NCBI GenBank assembly: GCA_002794775.1
Contig: NBAY01000025.1
Coordinates: 434,001 to 498,000 of the forward strand
Length of the DNA: 64,000 nt
Source: Porodaedalea pini
Taxonomy: Eukaryota > Basidiomycota > Agaricomycetes > Hymenochaetales > Hymenochaetaceae
Reading direction: 5' to 3'
The position numbers and the translations under genes are program-made. Below are positions 20,440 to 33,329 of the stretch, one piece after another. The notes below the pieces were generated by a model that saw nothing but the letters and a program-made list of their open reading frames with translations, did no database searches and was not told the DNA's origin. The stretch's first letter is position 1, and the number at the start of each line of letters is the position of its first letter.

Positions 20440-23400
20440 ATGTCGCTCATGGCTGAAACCGCTGTTGTGTCTCTCAGGAACCTCCGCGCTTCCTCAAGCG
20501 TACGTTGCTGCTCTGTTTAAACACATAATTTTGAACGGCCTTTTAGTCTGTCTTGCTGCATCCCCACGCCCTAACAGCTCTCAGGAAGGCGCTGACCACC
20601 GCGGGAAGCCACTCCATAATCAACAATGAAAGATATCGTGAAGCAGTCGAAATATGCGTTGACGGACAAGGCGCTACCAATTCAGCGTGCAGCTGCGGAC
20701 GTAAGTACACGCCCGAATTCGCTCCTTCAATCGATTTTCTAACCTGACTGATAGTAGATTTTAATCGTTCTATATCCAACAGGCGATGGGACACGTTCTG
20801 TATTCGACGGCTATTGTCACTGCGTGCACAAAGAGCCTCGAGCATGCAGACAAGGAGACGCGTCGATCGTTGGCTCGCCTTGTCGGCCATATGCTTGCTT
20901 CAACTCAGACCGCTCGTGCAATACCTCAGGTCGACACTTCGAAGAAGGGTAAAAAGGACCATAAAGACGAAGACGCAGATACGGACGTCTCGCCGAGTGC
21001 CTTAGCCGCGGAGTCCGCCGTCAGACCCATCCTGACGCCTGCAGAGATGTTCGCGCAGCTTTCCACGCCATTCAACAAAGTTACCGCATCGCGCAAGACT
21101 CGCATCGGGTTAAGCGACTTTTACGCAGCGCTGATCACCGCGCTCGGACCCAGCTTCGTCGAGACGAACTACGCGACGATCGTGAAGCACTTCTTCACAG
21201 AGATTCTCTGTGCGCCTCGGCCACCCGGAGCGCGAGATGACTCGTTCCTGATTAGCAAACTTGTTGGGATAATTCTGCGAGACCTCATCGGCATTCGCCT
21301 TCTCAGTGAACAAGGCCAGATCGGCGCAATCCAGGAGCTCTCACGAAGCTACTTGAAGAAATGGCCAGCACTGATGCCTGGCCAAGTCGCTCCCGACGCG
21401 TCGGTCCTCGTCATTGCACTGAATGAGGTCGCTGGTCTCGTCCAACAGCTTGGAAACGCACCTCCGCCCGTCCAGGATGCGCTTGCGGATCCGCTCGTAA
21501 CACTCCTCAGCCATCCTCTTCACAATACGCGCGTCAGTGCGGCCTGGGCGCTTCGTAGCTTCTGCTATGCTACACCTCTGAGCATCCCAAAAATCGTCCT
21601 CAGCGTGCTCGAGCTGCTCCAGCGGGATATGTCCACCCTATCTACTCCCGCCGCACCGTCCGACATCTCTGCGCGGGCTATCGGACATGCATTCGGCCTC
21701 GGTGCACTCTTCGCCGTCATTCCAGAGCCGCCACTCTACATGTCCGCAGATTTTAGCGCCAAGGTCTTTGACACCGCAACACAGCTCCTGCGTCCTGCAG
21801 GCGAGCACGACATGCACGTCGCGACCGTCGAGGTTGAGGCCGCCTGGACAACCATCGCCGCCCTCATGGCGCTCGGCCCTTCCTTTGTCCGCGCTCTCCT
21901 TCCGCAGCTGCTCGTGCTCTGGCGCAATGCGCTCCCAAAGCCCACCAGAAAGGACTCGGCGCTCTCGCGTGATGCGGGCGAATGGGCGTTCCTTCTGCAC
22001 GTGTGTGTCTGCGCACTCGGCGCCGTCCGCGCATTTCTCCGACACAACGCACGAGCGCTTGGGACGCGCGACGTTGCGCGTCGACTCGCGGGATTGCTTG
22101 GCAATGCGCTTGCGAATGTGTTCGTTGGTGCACAGGTGTCGTCTGGAGTCTGGATCTGTTCCTGGATCCACCCAAGGAGCAGGTGGTCTGAGTGTACCGG
22201 ATGCTGCCAGTGTGCTGGCCTCAGCGCGCGAGGCTCTGCTTCGTCGGCGCGTATACCAGTGCTTCACGGAGCTCGGCTGCGCGGATCTTCCCGACACAAC
22301 ACAGACGGCGTTATTGCAGTCCACAGTCTCCCTGTTTTCCAGCCCTGAGGGATAGTCAGGTTCCGCGTTACAAGCCGCCATCGCGTCCGCGGGAAATTTC
22401 ACGTCGCTGTGTAATGCAACTGATGGCTACGTGTATGGTGTTACGACCCTTAAGGTGGCGAACGCCGGAGATGCGGCGATGGGTGCGGGGGACCTGCCAG
22501 GCCAACGCGACCGTCTCAATAGGGATTCTATTGAGGCAAAAATTGACGGCTTGGTAAGCGCATCAGGTTTTTTCTTCATTATGGGTTGATGTTAACTTGA
22601 TACGTCCTTAGATAACTCAGCCGGTCATAGGGTCCTGCGAGCACGATCCTCTTCTTCTCTGTCAGGCGCAGTCCGCATTGGCGGAAAGCGAATGGCCCGA
22701 GCCTCCGCCGCCCGCAACAGCTGTCGTCGATGCAGCTATCGAATTATTCGCCGCGCTCTTGCCCTTGCAAGATGCAACTGCCTGCGGACGCATCGTCAAC
22801 GAGGTTCTCGAGTCGACGCGTCCTGCGAAGCTGGAAAAGAACGCCGGGAGGAAGGCCGCTGTCGCTGTGAATACGACTGTTGCGATCGCACTCGCACTCC
22901 GGATTGCAACGACGTCTTATGCACGGCCTTGTCGCGAGACGCTGGGCAGCATGCAGATCGCAAATAATTTTTCGTCGTTTTTAAAAGTACGTCGACTCTT
23001 CGCCCCTCGAATTAATATTCATAAATTGCACGCAGGACGCTCTGATCAACGGTGACCCTGTTCTCCGACTGGCTGCTAGCGAGGCACTTGGCCGCCTTGC
23101 AAGCCTTTCTGGGACAAATTTCCTTACATCGCAAGTGAAGATGCTCGTCGATCAGGTCGTCAACGACCGAGATCCGTACGCCAGAGCAGGATGTGCGTTA
23201 GCTTTCGGAGCAATCTATACACACGTCGGAGGCCTCGCAGCAGGACCGCTTCTCAAGACCACTATCAACGTCTTGATGTCACTCGGGAACGACCCGCATC
23301 CCGTCGTGCACATTTGGGCGCTCAGCGCACTTGCGCAAGTCATTAATGCCGCAAGTCTTGCATACGCTCCGTTCGTCTCGAGCACACTTGGCATGCTCTT

Positions 23401-26395
23401 CAAGCTCTACCTGCCAGAGTCGCACGATCCGGACGGCGGTACTGTCGGCATTGCCAACCTCAAGGGCAACAATCCCGTATGCCAAGTCATATGCCAGCTT
23501 GTCGACGCGGTGGTCGCGGTTCTCGGACCCGATATCCAGAAGTCTGCGCGGACGTGCGGACTCGTTCTGAACCTCGTGCATGAGCTTGCGGCCGAGCCCG
23601 ATGGCGGAGTCTGCGTGGAGGCTATCAATTGTATCCAGCATCTGCTAATGTTCGCACCTGATTATGTCGATGTCACTGGCCTCATCAATGAGCTGCGTGC
23701 GCACTTGTCCTCAGAACGTCGGCCGTTGAAGTTCGCCGCAATTAATACCCCGTACCAGCTTGTGCAGCGCGACGCATTAGCGATGTCGAAGCTCGGAGGC
23801 GATAAGCTTGTCGAGGAGCTATTCGGTATGCTCGATAAGGACCCTTCGATCGACGGTGTTCGAAATGTGATCACGAGCTGGCTCGTTTATAACCCATCTG
23901 CATGGATAGATCTTTGCCAGCGTATCATGTCACGCATAACGGCATCACAACAGGCATCTGACCCTTCGTCTAAGAATGCAGGCTTGGCCGATGACGAAGG
24001 ACAGTCTCTGAGCGTGGGCATGGGGCATTCAACGGAGTCGTCGAAAGGCAACCTCACCTCGCGTTGGCGCACGCAACTATTTGCGCCGCGATGCTTGCAT
24101 AGCATATGTACCATCATCGCTCGCGGACGGCGCGAACACCTCGATAATCCTTTTGCGCGGAGCCAGCGCCTCGTATTGTCCTCCTTGCTAGTATTTCGCG
24201 TACCTGACCTCATAAAAATGGCGTTCACTGCTTCTGCGGCTTATGTGATTGAGATTCGACTGGAAGGACTCGTTCTCCTGAGGGATGTCATCGAAGTAAC
24301 TTTCGTGCTTAAGTCATCGTATGAAAGCAATCTAAGTTTCCCTTCTTTCAAGGTCTTTGCAAAATCACCTGATGCTGACTACACAGACTCGCTACTCCTC
24401 GAGCAGTATCAAGCTCTAATAATGGCAGCGTTGACCCCAGCATTCTCATCTGACTCTACGCCAGAGATTCTCGCTTCAGCAGTGCAGGTCTGCGCTGCAT
24501 TTGTTGGAGTGGTATTGTGAAAGACGTCAGTCGCATGAGACGTATCCCGAAGCTTCTGACCTCGGCGCTGGAGCAATAGCGTCATTTAGAATCAGGCATG
24601 CTTTCTCTCGGTGAGGCAGGGGAGCTGAGTCCGAATGCCTCTGTGATGCTTCGCATCTCCACTCTATCTGCTTGGGCTGAACGAGAAATCGCTAGTGCGC
24701 AGCAAATCTATCTGAAGGACGTCGTTGGTCCATGCAGACCAACAAATGGGGTGCTCTGGGTTGCTTCGCTTCGCGACTATGCAAGCATTAAGGGTGATTC
24801 CGAGGTTTCCCAGGACAGTGGATCGGCAACTATCGATGCCCCTTACGCAGCCTGGGAATAGAAGTGCTGCTTCTTGTAAGTCTTAGCATGCTTATCACAC
24901 GAACAAGGCTAACATACGTTGATAGTACTATGAGAAGTCATGGTCAGTGATTCCACATGCAGTTGCGACCGCGATGAAACTAGGCGATCCATATGTCCTT
25001 GCCGCCTTGGATGGTCTTGAGTCCGTCGACGGCGACAAGCGGTGAGTCTCGTCCAAAATACATCATCGCGAGACGAGCCGACAGTGTTGTTCTTCGCCGT
25101 CTTCGGTTTGATCTACGAGGCTCTTGCAGCATCCTCCGCCGACGCGACACCGTCTCCTGAATTGCGTCAAAGTACAGTCATTGCACTAGAAGCCCTCAAG
25201 AACCTCGTTCGGCCAGAATACTCATGAAAGCCGATGCTTGACCCCACTATCTTCGACGAATTTTTGAGCCTTTGCTACCAAATGGCAATGGCCGAGTCCG
25301 CCAGTGTTCAAGTTCACCTTGTCGAAGTGGTGGCTGCCTTCGCGACTTCACAGAAAGACAACATGCAGAGTAGCGTGAAAACGTTCGTCCTATTCCTATA
25401 TCAACTTCGTTTCTCACATGCCTTTAGAAATGGGCAGACTCGTGGCTCTGTCCTTCCAGATTCACCATTGACGCACTGCTTCCGGATTTGCGCATACGTG
25501 CTCCGGGAACTCCATCTCAGGACCAAGTGGAATCCGCACATGTGAGTGACCTCGTAACGCATTTGTCAGTTGGTTCATGCTACCCCTAGTCGGTTCTGAT
25601 TCTGCTGCTGACCAAATTCACCTCATTTGAGCTGCATTCGCCGCATTCAGTTCTGTCTCGGAGACGTTCGGGCCTAGCTCACGAGAAGAAATGCAAGCAG
25701 TCGCGATTGCGATCTATGCCGGTGAGCGTCTCTTCAGTTTTTGTCTTTACCCAGAAACCCTTGCTCGTGCTCAGAAGAACTCTTGAAAGAGGCGAAACCG
25801 GAGGATAAACCGGATTTGGATATGGCTGGTCCGACACTGCAGTCACTGAAAGCGATGCTTGATAATCCTCCGAGCAAAGCGATGTTTTATCACGATACTC
25901 ACGTCTAGTTCACGGACTACTCTCGTCCTGCCTAGTCAACATTCACGAGATGCGGTATGCGCGAAGCTTGCATCTGTATTGTACATTGACTCATATTGAC
26001 AACAACTAGGGGACGACAGGGAGCTATATCAACGATGAAAGTCACGGACAACCTCCTTGCAGCAGTCCTTATCCTTACGGTCGTTCCACCACATGTTGGC
26101 TTCAGTGAAGTTGCTCTCGAGTACTGTTGTTCGTTGATATCCTAGAAGTTCTTGGAAAAAGAGGTTTGAGTCTGACTTTGTTGCGTTGATCATCTGTCTG
26201 ACAAGCAATCCAGGTATCAATAACTGCAGCGCACGGTGCGAAGACGATTGTCCTCGCTGGGACATCTGGGAATACAATACTTAAGCATTGTACGAAACTG
26301 CTGTTTCCCGGGATGATCGAATATCTGGCCTCTGTTGCTTACCTCGCCGACGATCCTCCTGCACGAGAAATGCATGTTAAGGGGGTCGACGAGAT
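20440..26395 (+). pseudogene. LAA1: LAA1/HEATR5-family HEAT-repeat protein, multiply broken
   Basis: Laa1/HEATR5 is a ~2000-residue HEAT-repeat partner of the AP-1 clathrin adaptor at Golgi and endosomes. Homology runs from MSLMAETAVVSLRNLRASSS (20440) through DIVKQSKYALTDKALPIQRA, ADKETRRSLARLVGHMLAST, LRDLIGIRLLSEQGQIGAIQ, VYQCFTELGCADLP, LRLAASEALGRLASLSGTNF, DPYARAGCALAFGAIYTHVG, GMLSLGEAGELSPNASVMLR, TIFDEFLSLCYQMAMAESAS and FPGMIEYLASVAYLADDPPA (to about 26395). The usual ~150 N-terminal residues and the last C-terminal stretch are missing. Lesions read: shifts near 20808, 22135, 24510, 24848 and 25897; stops TAG 22353-22355, TAG 24577-24579, TGA 25225-25227, TAG 26143-26145. Introns at 22556, 22988 and 24297 are still good. 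It starts only ~140 bp from the intact AlkB-like gene. Confidence 0.9.
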
Positions 26396-27770
26396 TCGAG
26401 CAAACTGGAGGAAGGATCAATGAGGAGGGGGACTCACCATCAGCAAGCAATATCATCGACCACCCTGAAGAGTTATGCATCACTTTGCACAGGGAGGCAT
26501 TGGCCAACTTCGACTTACCAGGCCAAGCACCGATTTCAACTATTTGTTTGCCTGAAGACTATTCATTATGTAGAAAAGTATTCTATAAGATGGACATACA
26601 CCTTGTGGATCATGACATCAGAAACTGATGAAATCTTTAGCCCAAACACGATACACACAGATCATCAGAAAAGACTTGAAGCACGTCCCCTATAATGTAC
26701 ATGTGAACACCACCACTCCCATTATGAACTTCTTGGACTGTAGAGGCAAACTGAAACTACCGCCAATCCATAGTGGTGATTCTAGCATGAGAGTCCAGTG
26801 TTCGGTATGAGCTTGAAGAAGAGGAGAGCACACACTGGGAAGTAGATCAACTGTACGAGTGTGAATGATTGATCCTGCAAAGGTGTTTAAATGAGACTGA
26901 GCCACGCATATGAAATCTGCTGTCCATCCAGTGACACGCACCCAGAAATGTTGGATCTACCAGTGTGATACATGAGTTTCTCGCAGCACAGTGCTGATAA
27001 GACGAAGAAAATACCCTCACCTCTTTGTCCATTGTAATCACTTCACGCAGTGATTTTAGAGTAAGCAAAGGAAACACTATACAATGGAATCTAACTTATT
27101 GATATCATACACAACGAGTGCAATCGCTGTGATACCTGTATACTGTAGGGCAATCACATCCCGAGCCGTCAATACAGATGGGTTCATCAGACTGGTCATT
27201 AGTAGTGCAATGAAGAGTCCATGAGAGGGAAGGAATGAGCAGTCATCTAGGGTTCTTGTGAGTGGCCGATTAAGATATATCCGTGCCCTCGGCATCCATA
27301 GCTATAATCAGGTCATAGTCCCCCAGCCAGCAAAGCTTCCAGCAAATGATCAAATCACAATCAAACATTGGTGACTGTATCTTACATGATAGAACAGCTG
27401 TGTCACAGCTTATATGTACATAGCAGGTTTTTGCAGATTGCCAGGGAAAGTGTGCCTAGAAAATGCACTGTGACTTATTTAAAAGCAAGGGAATAATTGA
27501 GATGACAGCAATTGCTTTCCTTCTGCTTATTAGACACAGGTTGAAAAAAAGAAGACCAGTTGATAGATGCATTCTTGTTTTCTCATCTATCTGGTAAAAA
27601 TCAAAGATGGCCATGATTGGACTGCCGTTAAATTCAGACAAAAAATAATTTTCGTGTCTGTGTGCAATCATCAAGAAAAACCTCCCAACAGAATATCATG
27701 GAATAATGCTAGAATAGAAATACATTTGTAAAATAGTTCAGAATGGCATTAGGATGGATTTGGACCCCTT
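26396..27770. other. AT-rich spacer, no confident gene
   Basis: LAA1 homology stops near 26395. A plus frame to 26628 (ITLHREALANFDLPGQAPIS then VFYKMDIHLVDHDIRN) has no recognisable family and overlaps the end of the pseudogene. The remainder is AT-rich without supported coding. Confidence 0.4.
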
Positions 27771-27910
27771 GGAATTGCATGGAATTGAGTAGAAAAAAGG
27801 ATCTGTATTGGAATTTGCTAGAATTGGCAAGGTGGTTTGTGGAATTGCACAAAATTGAGTAGAATAATAAAATTGTATTGGAATTTGCTGGAATTGGCAA
27901 GGTGGGTTGT
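27771..27910. repeat. Two tandem 70-bp units
   Basis: 27771-27840 and 27841-27910 both begin GGAATTGCA and share TTGGAATTTGCTRGAATTGG and GCAAGGTGG. Within each unit the word GGAATT recurs several times. It lies just beyond the 3' end of the Plavaka transposase. Confidence 0.8.
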
Positions 27911-27973
27911 GGAATGAGACAGAAAAATGTTAAGTGTGATGCGTCTATCTACAGGAGAATAGTATATTAAATA

Positions 27974-30900
27974 TTAATAAACAGAAAAGTGTGTACTGCG
28001 ATCTTTAAAAGAGTTTAGGTAGAAACTAGTACAGAGCTCGAGTACATTGTCGCTACTCCATTCCTGAGGGACTACTCGACCAAAGCGAGGAATTAGATGT
28101 GCACTACGAAATAGATCTTCAACAGGAATAATGCTGAACTCTCTGGTGCCATCAGAATTGAAAGATCTAGATACTCTATACATTCCATAATTAATGTCAG
28201 GCTGCGCCAAAAATTTTGAGAACCATTCTACATAAGCTAAATGCTTAGGGATCTCCATATCTAACCCAACATCATGAAACAGCATAGACAGAGCCATTTT
28301 AGTGAGTGAAAAGACAACTCAAACCTGGACAACACGGAAACCTGTGAGAACGATGTCAGAGAAGTAATAGAATGCAATGAGGAGGGTTTTTACATTGTAT
28401 TTCTGTCCCTGCACGAATACGAGCAAGTGCTGTGTCAAATCGACCAGGAACCTGTCTGCCCTGAGTATCTTCCCGTCTGCACCTCACATGTATTGAGTCC
28501 ACAGTCGTCGTGTTGTGGTGATCTTTGTTCCAAAACTTGATCATCTCGAAAACTGGGAGAGAGTCAAAAAAAAAAGAGCACATTATTTGCTGCAAGCTCA
28601 ACTGTCCCCCTGTGTAGGTTAGGTTGGGCTTTGCTGACCGCATAACGAGCAAGAGCAGTGCGGAAGTGAGTGGCCCCATACTGCTCAACCAGAACATCAA
28701 GCTTGACAGCTTTTTGGGTAGGATGCTTTGCCATTTTGATATCAAGGTCACAAGCGATGTCGGGTGAACGCCATGGAGGTGATGGAGCATGAATAGCAGA
28801 ATGCCAGACAATGCTTGTATTGAGCGCAAACACCTTCTCCTTTCGTTCCAGCCAAAGTGTCATCTGCAGCAATTCATCCTTATGGTTTGTCGAAGCATAT
28901 GCGTCTTTTGCAAAGTCGATGTGCAGCCACTCTGTGAATTGCGTATTGTAGTTGTTGGTTGTACCCAGCAGTTTGATGCATGTCTCATAATGCTTCATCC
29001 AATGGCATTTGATGAAGTTGAAGTTGTCATGAATGCCAAGGTCAATAAAGATATCCTTGTTGTCATGAAATTGTGAGAGTGTGTCATGGAGGAGTCCAAG
29101 TGTTTTGGTTGTATGGATTGGATACTGTGCAATATAAATAAAATCAAGTATCGCATGCGTAGCACAGATGAGCCGCACAGGAGATTCATTGTTGGGCAAG
29201 CGGAAGTCAACAAGTAAACCAAGCAGAAACCAACACATTTGACTATGCTCAGTTCTGCTCACTCTTGCGAGTGTTGTGATCCCTTTGTGAAAAAAGCGGA
29301 TGCTGTGATTTGGTGGAATTCGATGGCAATGGGCATCAATCTCAGCTGCACCAAGGATCTTCGTAATCCATGAAACAAGGTGTTTGAATACACCTTGGAA
29401 TAGTTGATGAAGTATGTCAGCAGTTATGGACTGATAGACATTGAAATAAGGTAGATCGACCCAGAATGGTTGCTGAACTGGCTTTATGTGGATTTCTGCA
29501 CAGGCTCAAGCATACATGGCCAGATTGTGAGAGTCAAGGATGGAGAGTACTTGAAGCACATCATCAAGGTTGCGAGGCTCATGTGTATGTTGTATGCCAG
29601 CCCTGAGCTCATCATGTGGACACTGGCACGTTGGACAATCACTCGCAATGGTGCCAGTGACTGCAACTTGCTCTTGATTGTCAAGAACAAGTGCAGCTAC
29701 GATAGGATGGCATCGCCACTCCAGCCCATCACCGCCTGTCATGTGAACACCATCAGAGCCTGCTGTCTCCAATGATCGCAAGACAAAGCAAAGGCAGCTG
29801 TGCAGGAGGTTAGCCAGTGTATGGTGGCGTGCGGCTTTGTTGGTGATATGTTCGAGTCATGTCGTAGGAAGGTATGCAAGAAGCACTTGTGTGTGCTGGG
29901 AGGGTTTCTTGTGGCTGTCTTTTGGGATGTTGCTGATTGTAAGGTACACAGGATATACAGCCTTGGTACGGAAGAGTGTAATCTGCGTCTTGTCCAGCAA
30001 CATGATGACTGGAATGATGGTACCACCTGGTGCTCTATGCTCAATGGCTGCCTATATATACATATAGATTTAGATGTAGCATGCACAAGCATAGGTGCAG
30101 AACCGACACACCTGAGTATTCCACCACCATTGTCCTGTGTGCATGTTGTGATATACCTGGATCTGTCTTTCCTCATCAGCATAATGTCATTCAGGAAGAA
30201 TGAGCAGCTGCGAGGCAAACTCAGGAGCACCAAATAATGCCTTGATGCACTGCAGAACGTCACGGCAATACATGTCGAATGCTTGTCCAGTAGCAATGAT
30301 TTCCCGACATTGGAACCTAGGGTGCTGCATTGGAATCCCTTTGTCTATAATGGCATTAAGCTCACGTGAATTACAGTATGACAACCCTAAACGTTCCACA
30401 ACCTGGAAGATCGAGCAGTATGCACAACCACGTAACAACAAATGAAATATATATTAGACAATAAGTTAACTGAAGCAGACACAAACCACACCCCTTCAAT
30501 CTGGAGAAGCTCATTCAGAGCTGTAGAACCTGGTCCTTGAACCTTTGCCCACCGTGCAAGCTCCCAATCTAGTCTCGAAACGAACGGAGCAAACAAGCCC
30601 GCATTTTCTGACATCGCCTGAATGTCTTCCACATATTGTTGGAATACAGCTTCACTGCTGCGAGCATGTGGAGTGTGCCCTTCACTTCCATATACCTGCC
30701 CAGCTTCATTCCCTGGATATCGATCAATGTGGACTGCCTGATAGCGTAGTCTGTCCTCTGCAGCATGACACTGGACAACGAGGTCACAGACACAACCCTC
30801 CTCCTCCTCCTCTGATTCTACTTCATTGACGGGGGTGCCGTCTTGCAGTTGTGGTCGTTCTGGCTCCCACACAGGCTCATGGAAGTCTGCATTGTCCAGC

Positions 30901-31183
30901 TTGTTTTCCAGGTCATATTGATTGGTGAAGTCACCTGCGTCACTGTAGCAATTAAATTAAATTCAGAGCTTGGTCGCTTGCATGATGCGAGGAAGTGTCC
31001 ACACGAACATAACTCAGACTTACGTGAAAGCATCTCCAGAATTAAGGTCCATCCCACCTTCACCATTGTTTCCCATCGGAAAGTCAGCCTCACCGTAGTT
31101 GTCACTAAAAAAATCGCCATTGAAAGATAGAGGGCCGCCTTCATCCTGCTCTCTGCCAATGCCAGTTTGCACTTGAGAGACAA
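27974..31183 (-). mobile_element. Plavaka-type DNA transposon, decayed transposase
   Basis: Minus-strand blocks follow the order of Plavaka transposases of Agaricomycetes: acidic Asn/Glu-rich N-terminus; NEAGQVYGSEGHTPHARSSE and FAPFVSRLDWELARWAKVQG (about 30700-30540); VERLGLSYCNSRELNAIIDK and GQAFDMYCRDVLQCIKALFG (about 30420-30230); ETAGSDGVHMTGGDGLEWRC (about 29760); ADILHQLFQGVFKHLVSWIT (about 29400); PIHTTKTLGLLHDTLSQFHD, NKDIFIDLGIHDNFNFIKCH and LLGTTNNYNTQFTEWLHIDF; and the C-terminal PKHLAYVEWFSKFLAQPDIN and LIPRFGRVVPQEWSSDNVLE to the stop at 27974. Frame changes break it in several places, including a slip at the poly(A) run near 28567-28576. Terminal repeats were not identified. 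It was presumably a cut-and-paste element and cannot now make a full transposase. Confidence 0.85.
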
Positions 31184-32300
31184 AAGTGAGATAGTCTTGA
31201 TAGCATGCAGAATGTCCCGGCCATTCTCGTTAGTGTCGTCGAAGGTCTAACTTCTCCAAACCGCATCCGGGGAAGACTCGCAGTGGTATGGTTGATGGTC
31301 CCAGTTAATGATCTTGAAAGGTCGGCAATCGCTATGCTGCAGTTTAGTGGGCGATGCTGGCTCAGTCGAGTCTAGAAATATGGCAGAAAAAAATCAGTAA
31401 GTCTTTGGATACAGGCTTACCAATGTGTATGAAGTCCACAGACTCATGCTACATCCTAGAGTCGCAAAGACCGTGCGGTCACCACGACAATAGACCGCAA
31501 AGGCTCGCTATGCAGCAGGCCCCTGTAGTCTATGCCCTCAAGCTAGCTCTAAGCCGGCTCTCCAGGGACTTCCGATAGCTCGTCCGCAGACGATGTTGGC
31601 GGTGGTTGTGATGGCTGATGTGATGATGGATGCAGAGAAGACAGTGAGAGCGTCTCACGAGCGTTACTGTAAGCATTTCCGAAAGTAGAAAGTACTAGTC
31701 ATGTGCGTGATTACTTAACTTACAACGCCACGAGACACTAAGTCTCTCACCATCCCTGGGCCTTCGTATCTTCTCTCCCATTGTCCCTCGTCTCTATACT
31801 CACAGCATCTAGTCACCATTCCTGGACCATTTACGCTTCGTCATATACCAATCGAAGACCTGTAGAGCTGGCTTAGAGCTGGCTCGAGGGCATAGACTAC
31901 AGGGGCCTGCTGCATAGTGAGCCTTTGCAGTCTATTGGCATGGCGACTGCACGGTCTTCGCGCTACTTTGTGCACTCGCTCTGGAGTCTAATCAGAACAA
32001 ATTCTACCATCCTCGACATGCCATCGATCTATCTAAAGCTTCACACATTCCATCTTACTGACCCTTTTCAGCCATCTGCATACCGTGCGATCGTCCGCAT
32101 GAGTACTCGATTCATTTGTGATATTCCGTAACTCACTGCCTTTCAGTGTTATTGTCCAGTCCTCGCAAATCGAGTTGTGTATCCACCGCCTCGCACGTTA
32201 CTACAAGACAAAACAGTCGCTTTCTCCTTCGTGTGTGGACATTCCTTTGTCTGGCAGTCACATTCGCTGACTCTTGCATTCATTTGTAGCGCATGTAAAC
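31184..32300. other. Intergenic region with an inverted repeat
   Basis: No supported gene. The plus frame 31354-31578 lies mostly inside the left inverted-repeat arm. The core between the arms is GT- and CT-rich. Confidence 0.45.
31466..31958. repeat. Inverted repeat, ~95-bp arms, ~300-bp core
   Basis: Arm 31466-31561 matches the reverse complement of 31864-31958. Shared stretches include GACCGTGC, GCAAAGGCTC, TATGCAGCAGGCCCCTGTAG and TCTATGCCCTC. By eye roughly nine of ten positions match. The core has no coding frame. It could be a small non-autonomous DNA element or outlying terminal repeats; no clear target duplication was seen. Confidence 0.75.
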
Positions 32301-33329
32301 ATGTCAGACACCTGGGGTGCTGAAACAACGTGGGATGGTGAGGTAATTCCTCCATCTCGTCTCATGAAGACACATGACCTACGTGAGTCATGCGGTGCAA
32401 ACCTTTCTTTTTATAGTACCTGACACATGGCATTGCAGGTCCGGGCGAACAGCTCTGCACTCTGGATGCAAAGGTTCTGGGTTACATGAACTACGAGGGC
32501 CAGATCATCACTACTCCAAACACCGACTGGGTGCCAGAGTACCCTCTTATCATGGAAACCAGCATTCTGAAGCGGGACGACGGCTTGTGGGGCGGTCATG
32601 AATATAGTCAATGGCCGCAGTTCTTTTCTAAAAATGCCTTCTACCATGCTTGCATCCCATTCCACAAAGAACCGATGACCTGGCACTTTGTGGACAAAGG
32701 TCTTCTGTATTATATGCCTCGAGAAGACGATTTAACTGACAATACCGAGTCAGATCTGCGTACGGATGAGAAAGTTGGTCTACTTAGAAAAGACATGGTT
32801 GATGCCCTTCGTATCGAACTTGAAACAATAGCAGCTGACGTATTCCGTGTGGGAAAGTGGACAGATATTCCAGGAACGCGAAGGGTATATGATCGGTGCC
32901 TTAGCAGAGCCCAGTCTGGACTTGAAAGTCTTCGCCTTCAGAAATCCAGCTTGCGAACTATACTCATCACTGTTTGCAACATTCAGCGCTGCCTTCTCGA
33001 ACTGCATGGGCTGCACATGTACTTGGACGTCATTGTCAACCACATGAACACACCCAATGAACTCTGGAAGATGCAGGAGTTCCTACTTCCAGTTCGCAGA
33101 GCTTTCACCACTGAAGCACCGGTGAAGATACTGAGTTCTGGTTGTTAGTGAATGGGAATCAGATGAATGAGTTCGAGGGAGATGTGTCTAGTGGGTCAAT
33201 ACCCTCGTTCTGGTCAAGTTCCATGGGTTCCGGATCGCAGGGCTCGGGTTGTGTGCGTTCCGGTGTGTCAGGGGCAACGGAATCGGTGAAGCGTACTAGT
33301 AGGGAAGTGTTCAAAGCATAGTGCTGTCG
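32301..33329 (+). CDS. Agaricomycete lineage-specific hypothetical protein, N-terminal part
   Basis: Starts MSDTWGAETTWDGEVIPPSR at 32301. One intron (GTGAGTC to CATTGCAG, about 32381-32438) joins HDLR to PGEQLCTLDAKVLGYMNYEG. The long exon includes NTDWVPEYPLIMETSILKRD, GLWGGHEYSQWPQFFSKNAF, YHACIPFHKEPMTWHFVDKG and FLLPVRRAFTTEAPVKI. At 33125-33148 the frame ends in TAG, but coding style continues one frame over as EFWLLVNGNQMNEFEGDVSS and SGSIPSFWSSSMGSGSQGSG up to a stop at 33327-33329, suggesting a one-base shift. I know this as a large, uncharacterised Agaricomycete family with many copies per genome; it has no assigned function. The downstream 34.1-35.7 kb block is probably the other half of the same gene. 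Confidence 0.6.

Noticed and set aside
21638..22402. 254-codon minus-strand frame and overlapping plus frames
   Set aside because: Shadows of the LAA1 reading frame, which is supported by clear HEAT-family similarity.
22353..25227. Reading LAA1 stops as a non-standard genetic code
   Set aside because: Both TAG and TGA occur at unrelated residues, alongside frame shifts and missing ends. Other genes use all three stops normally.
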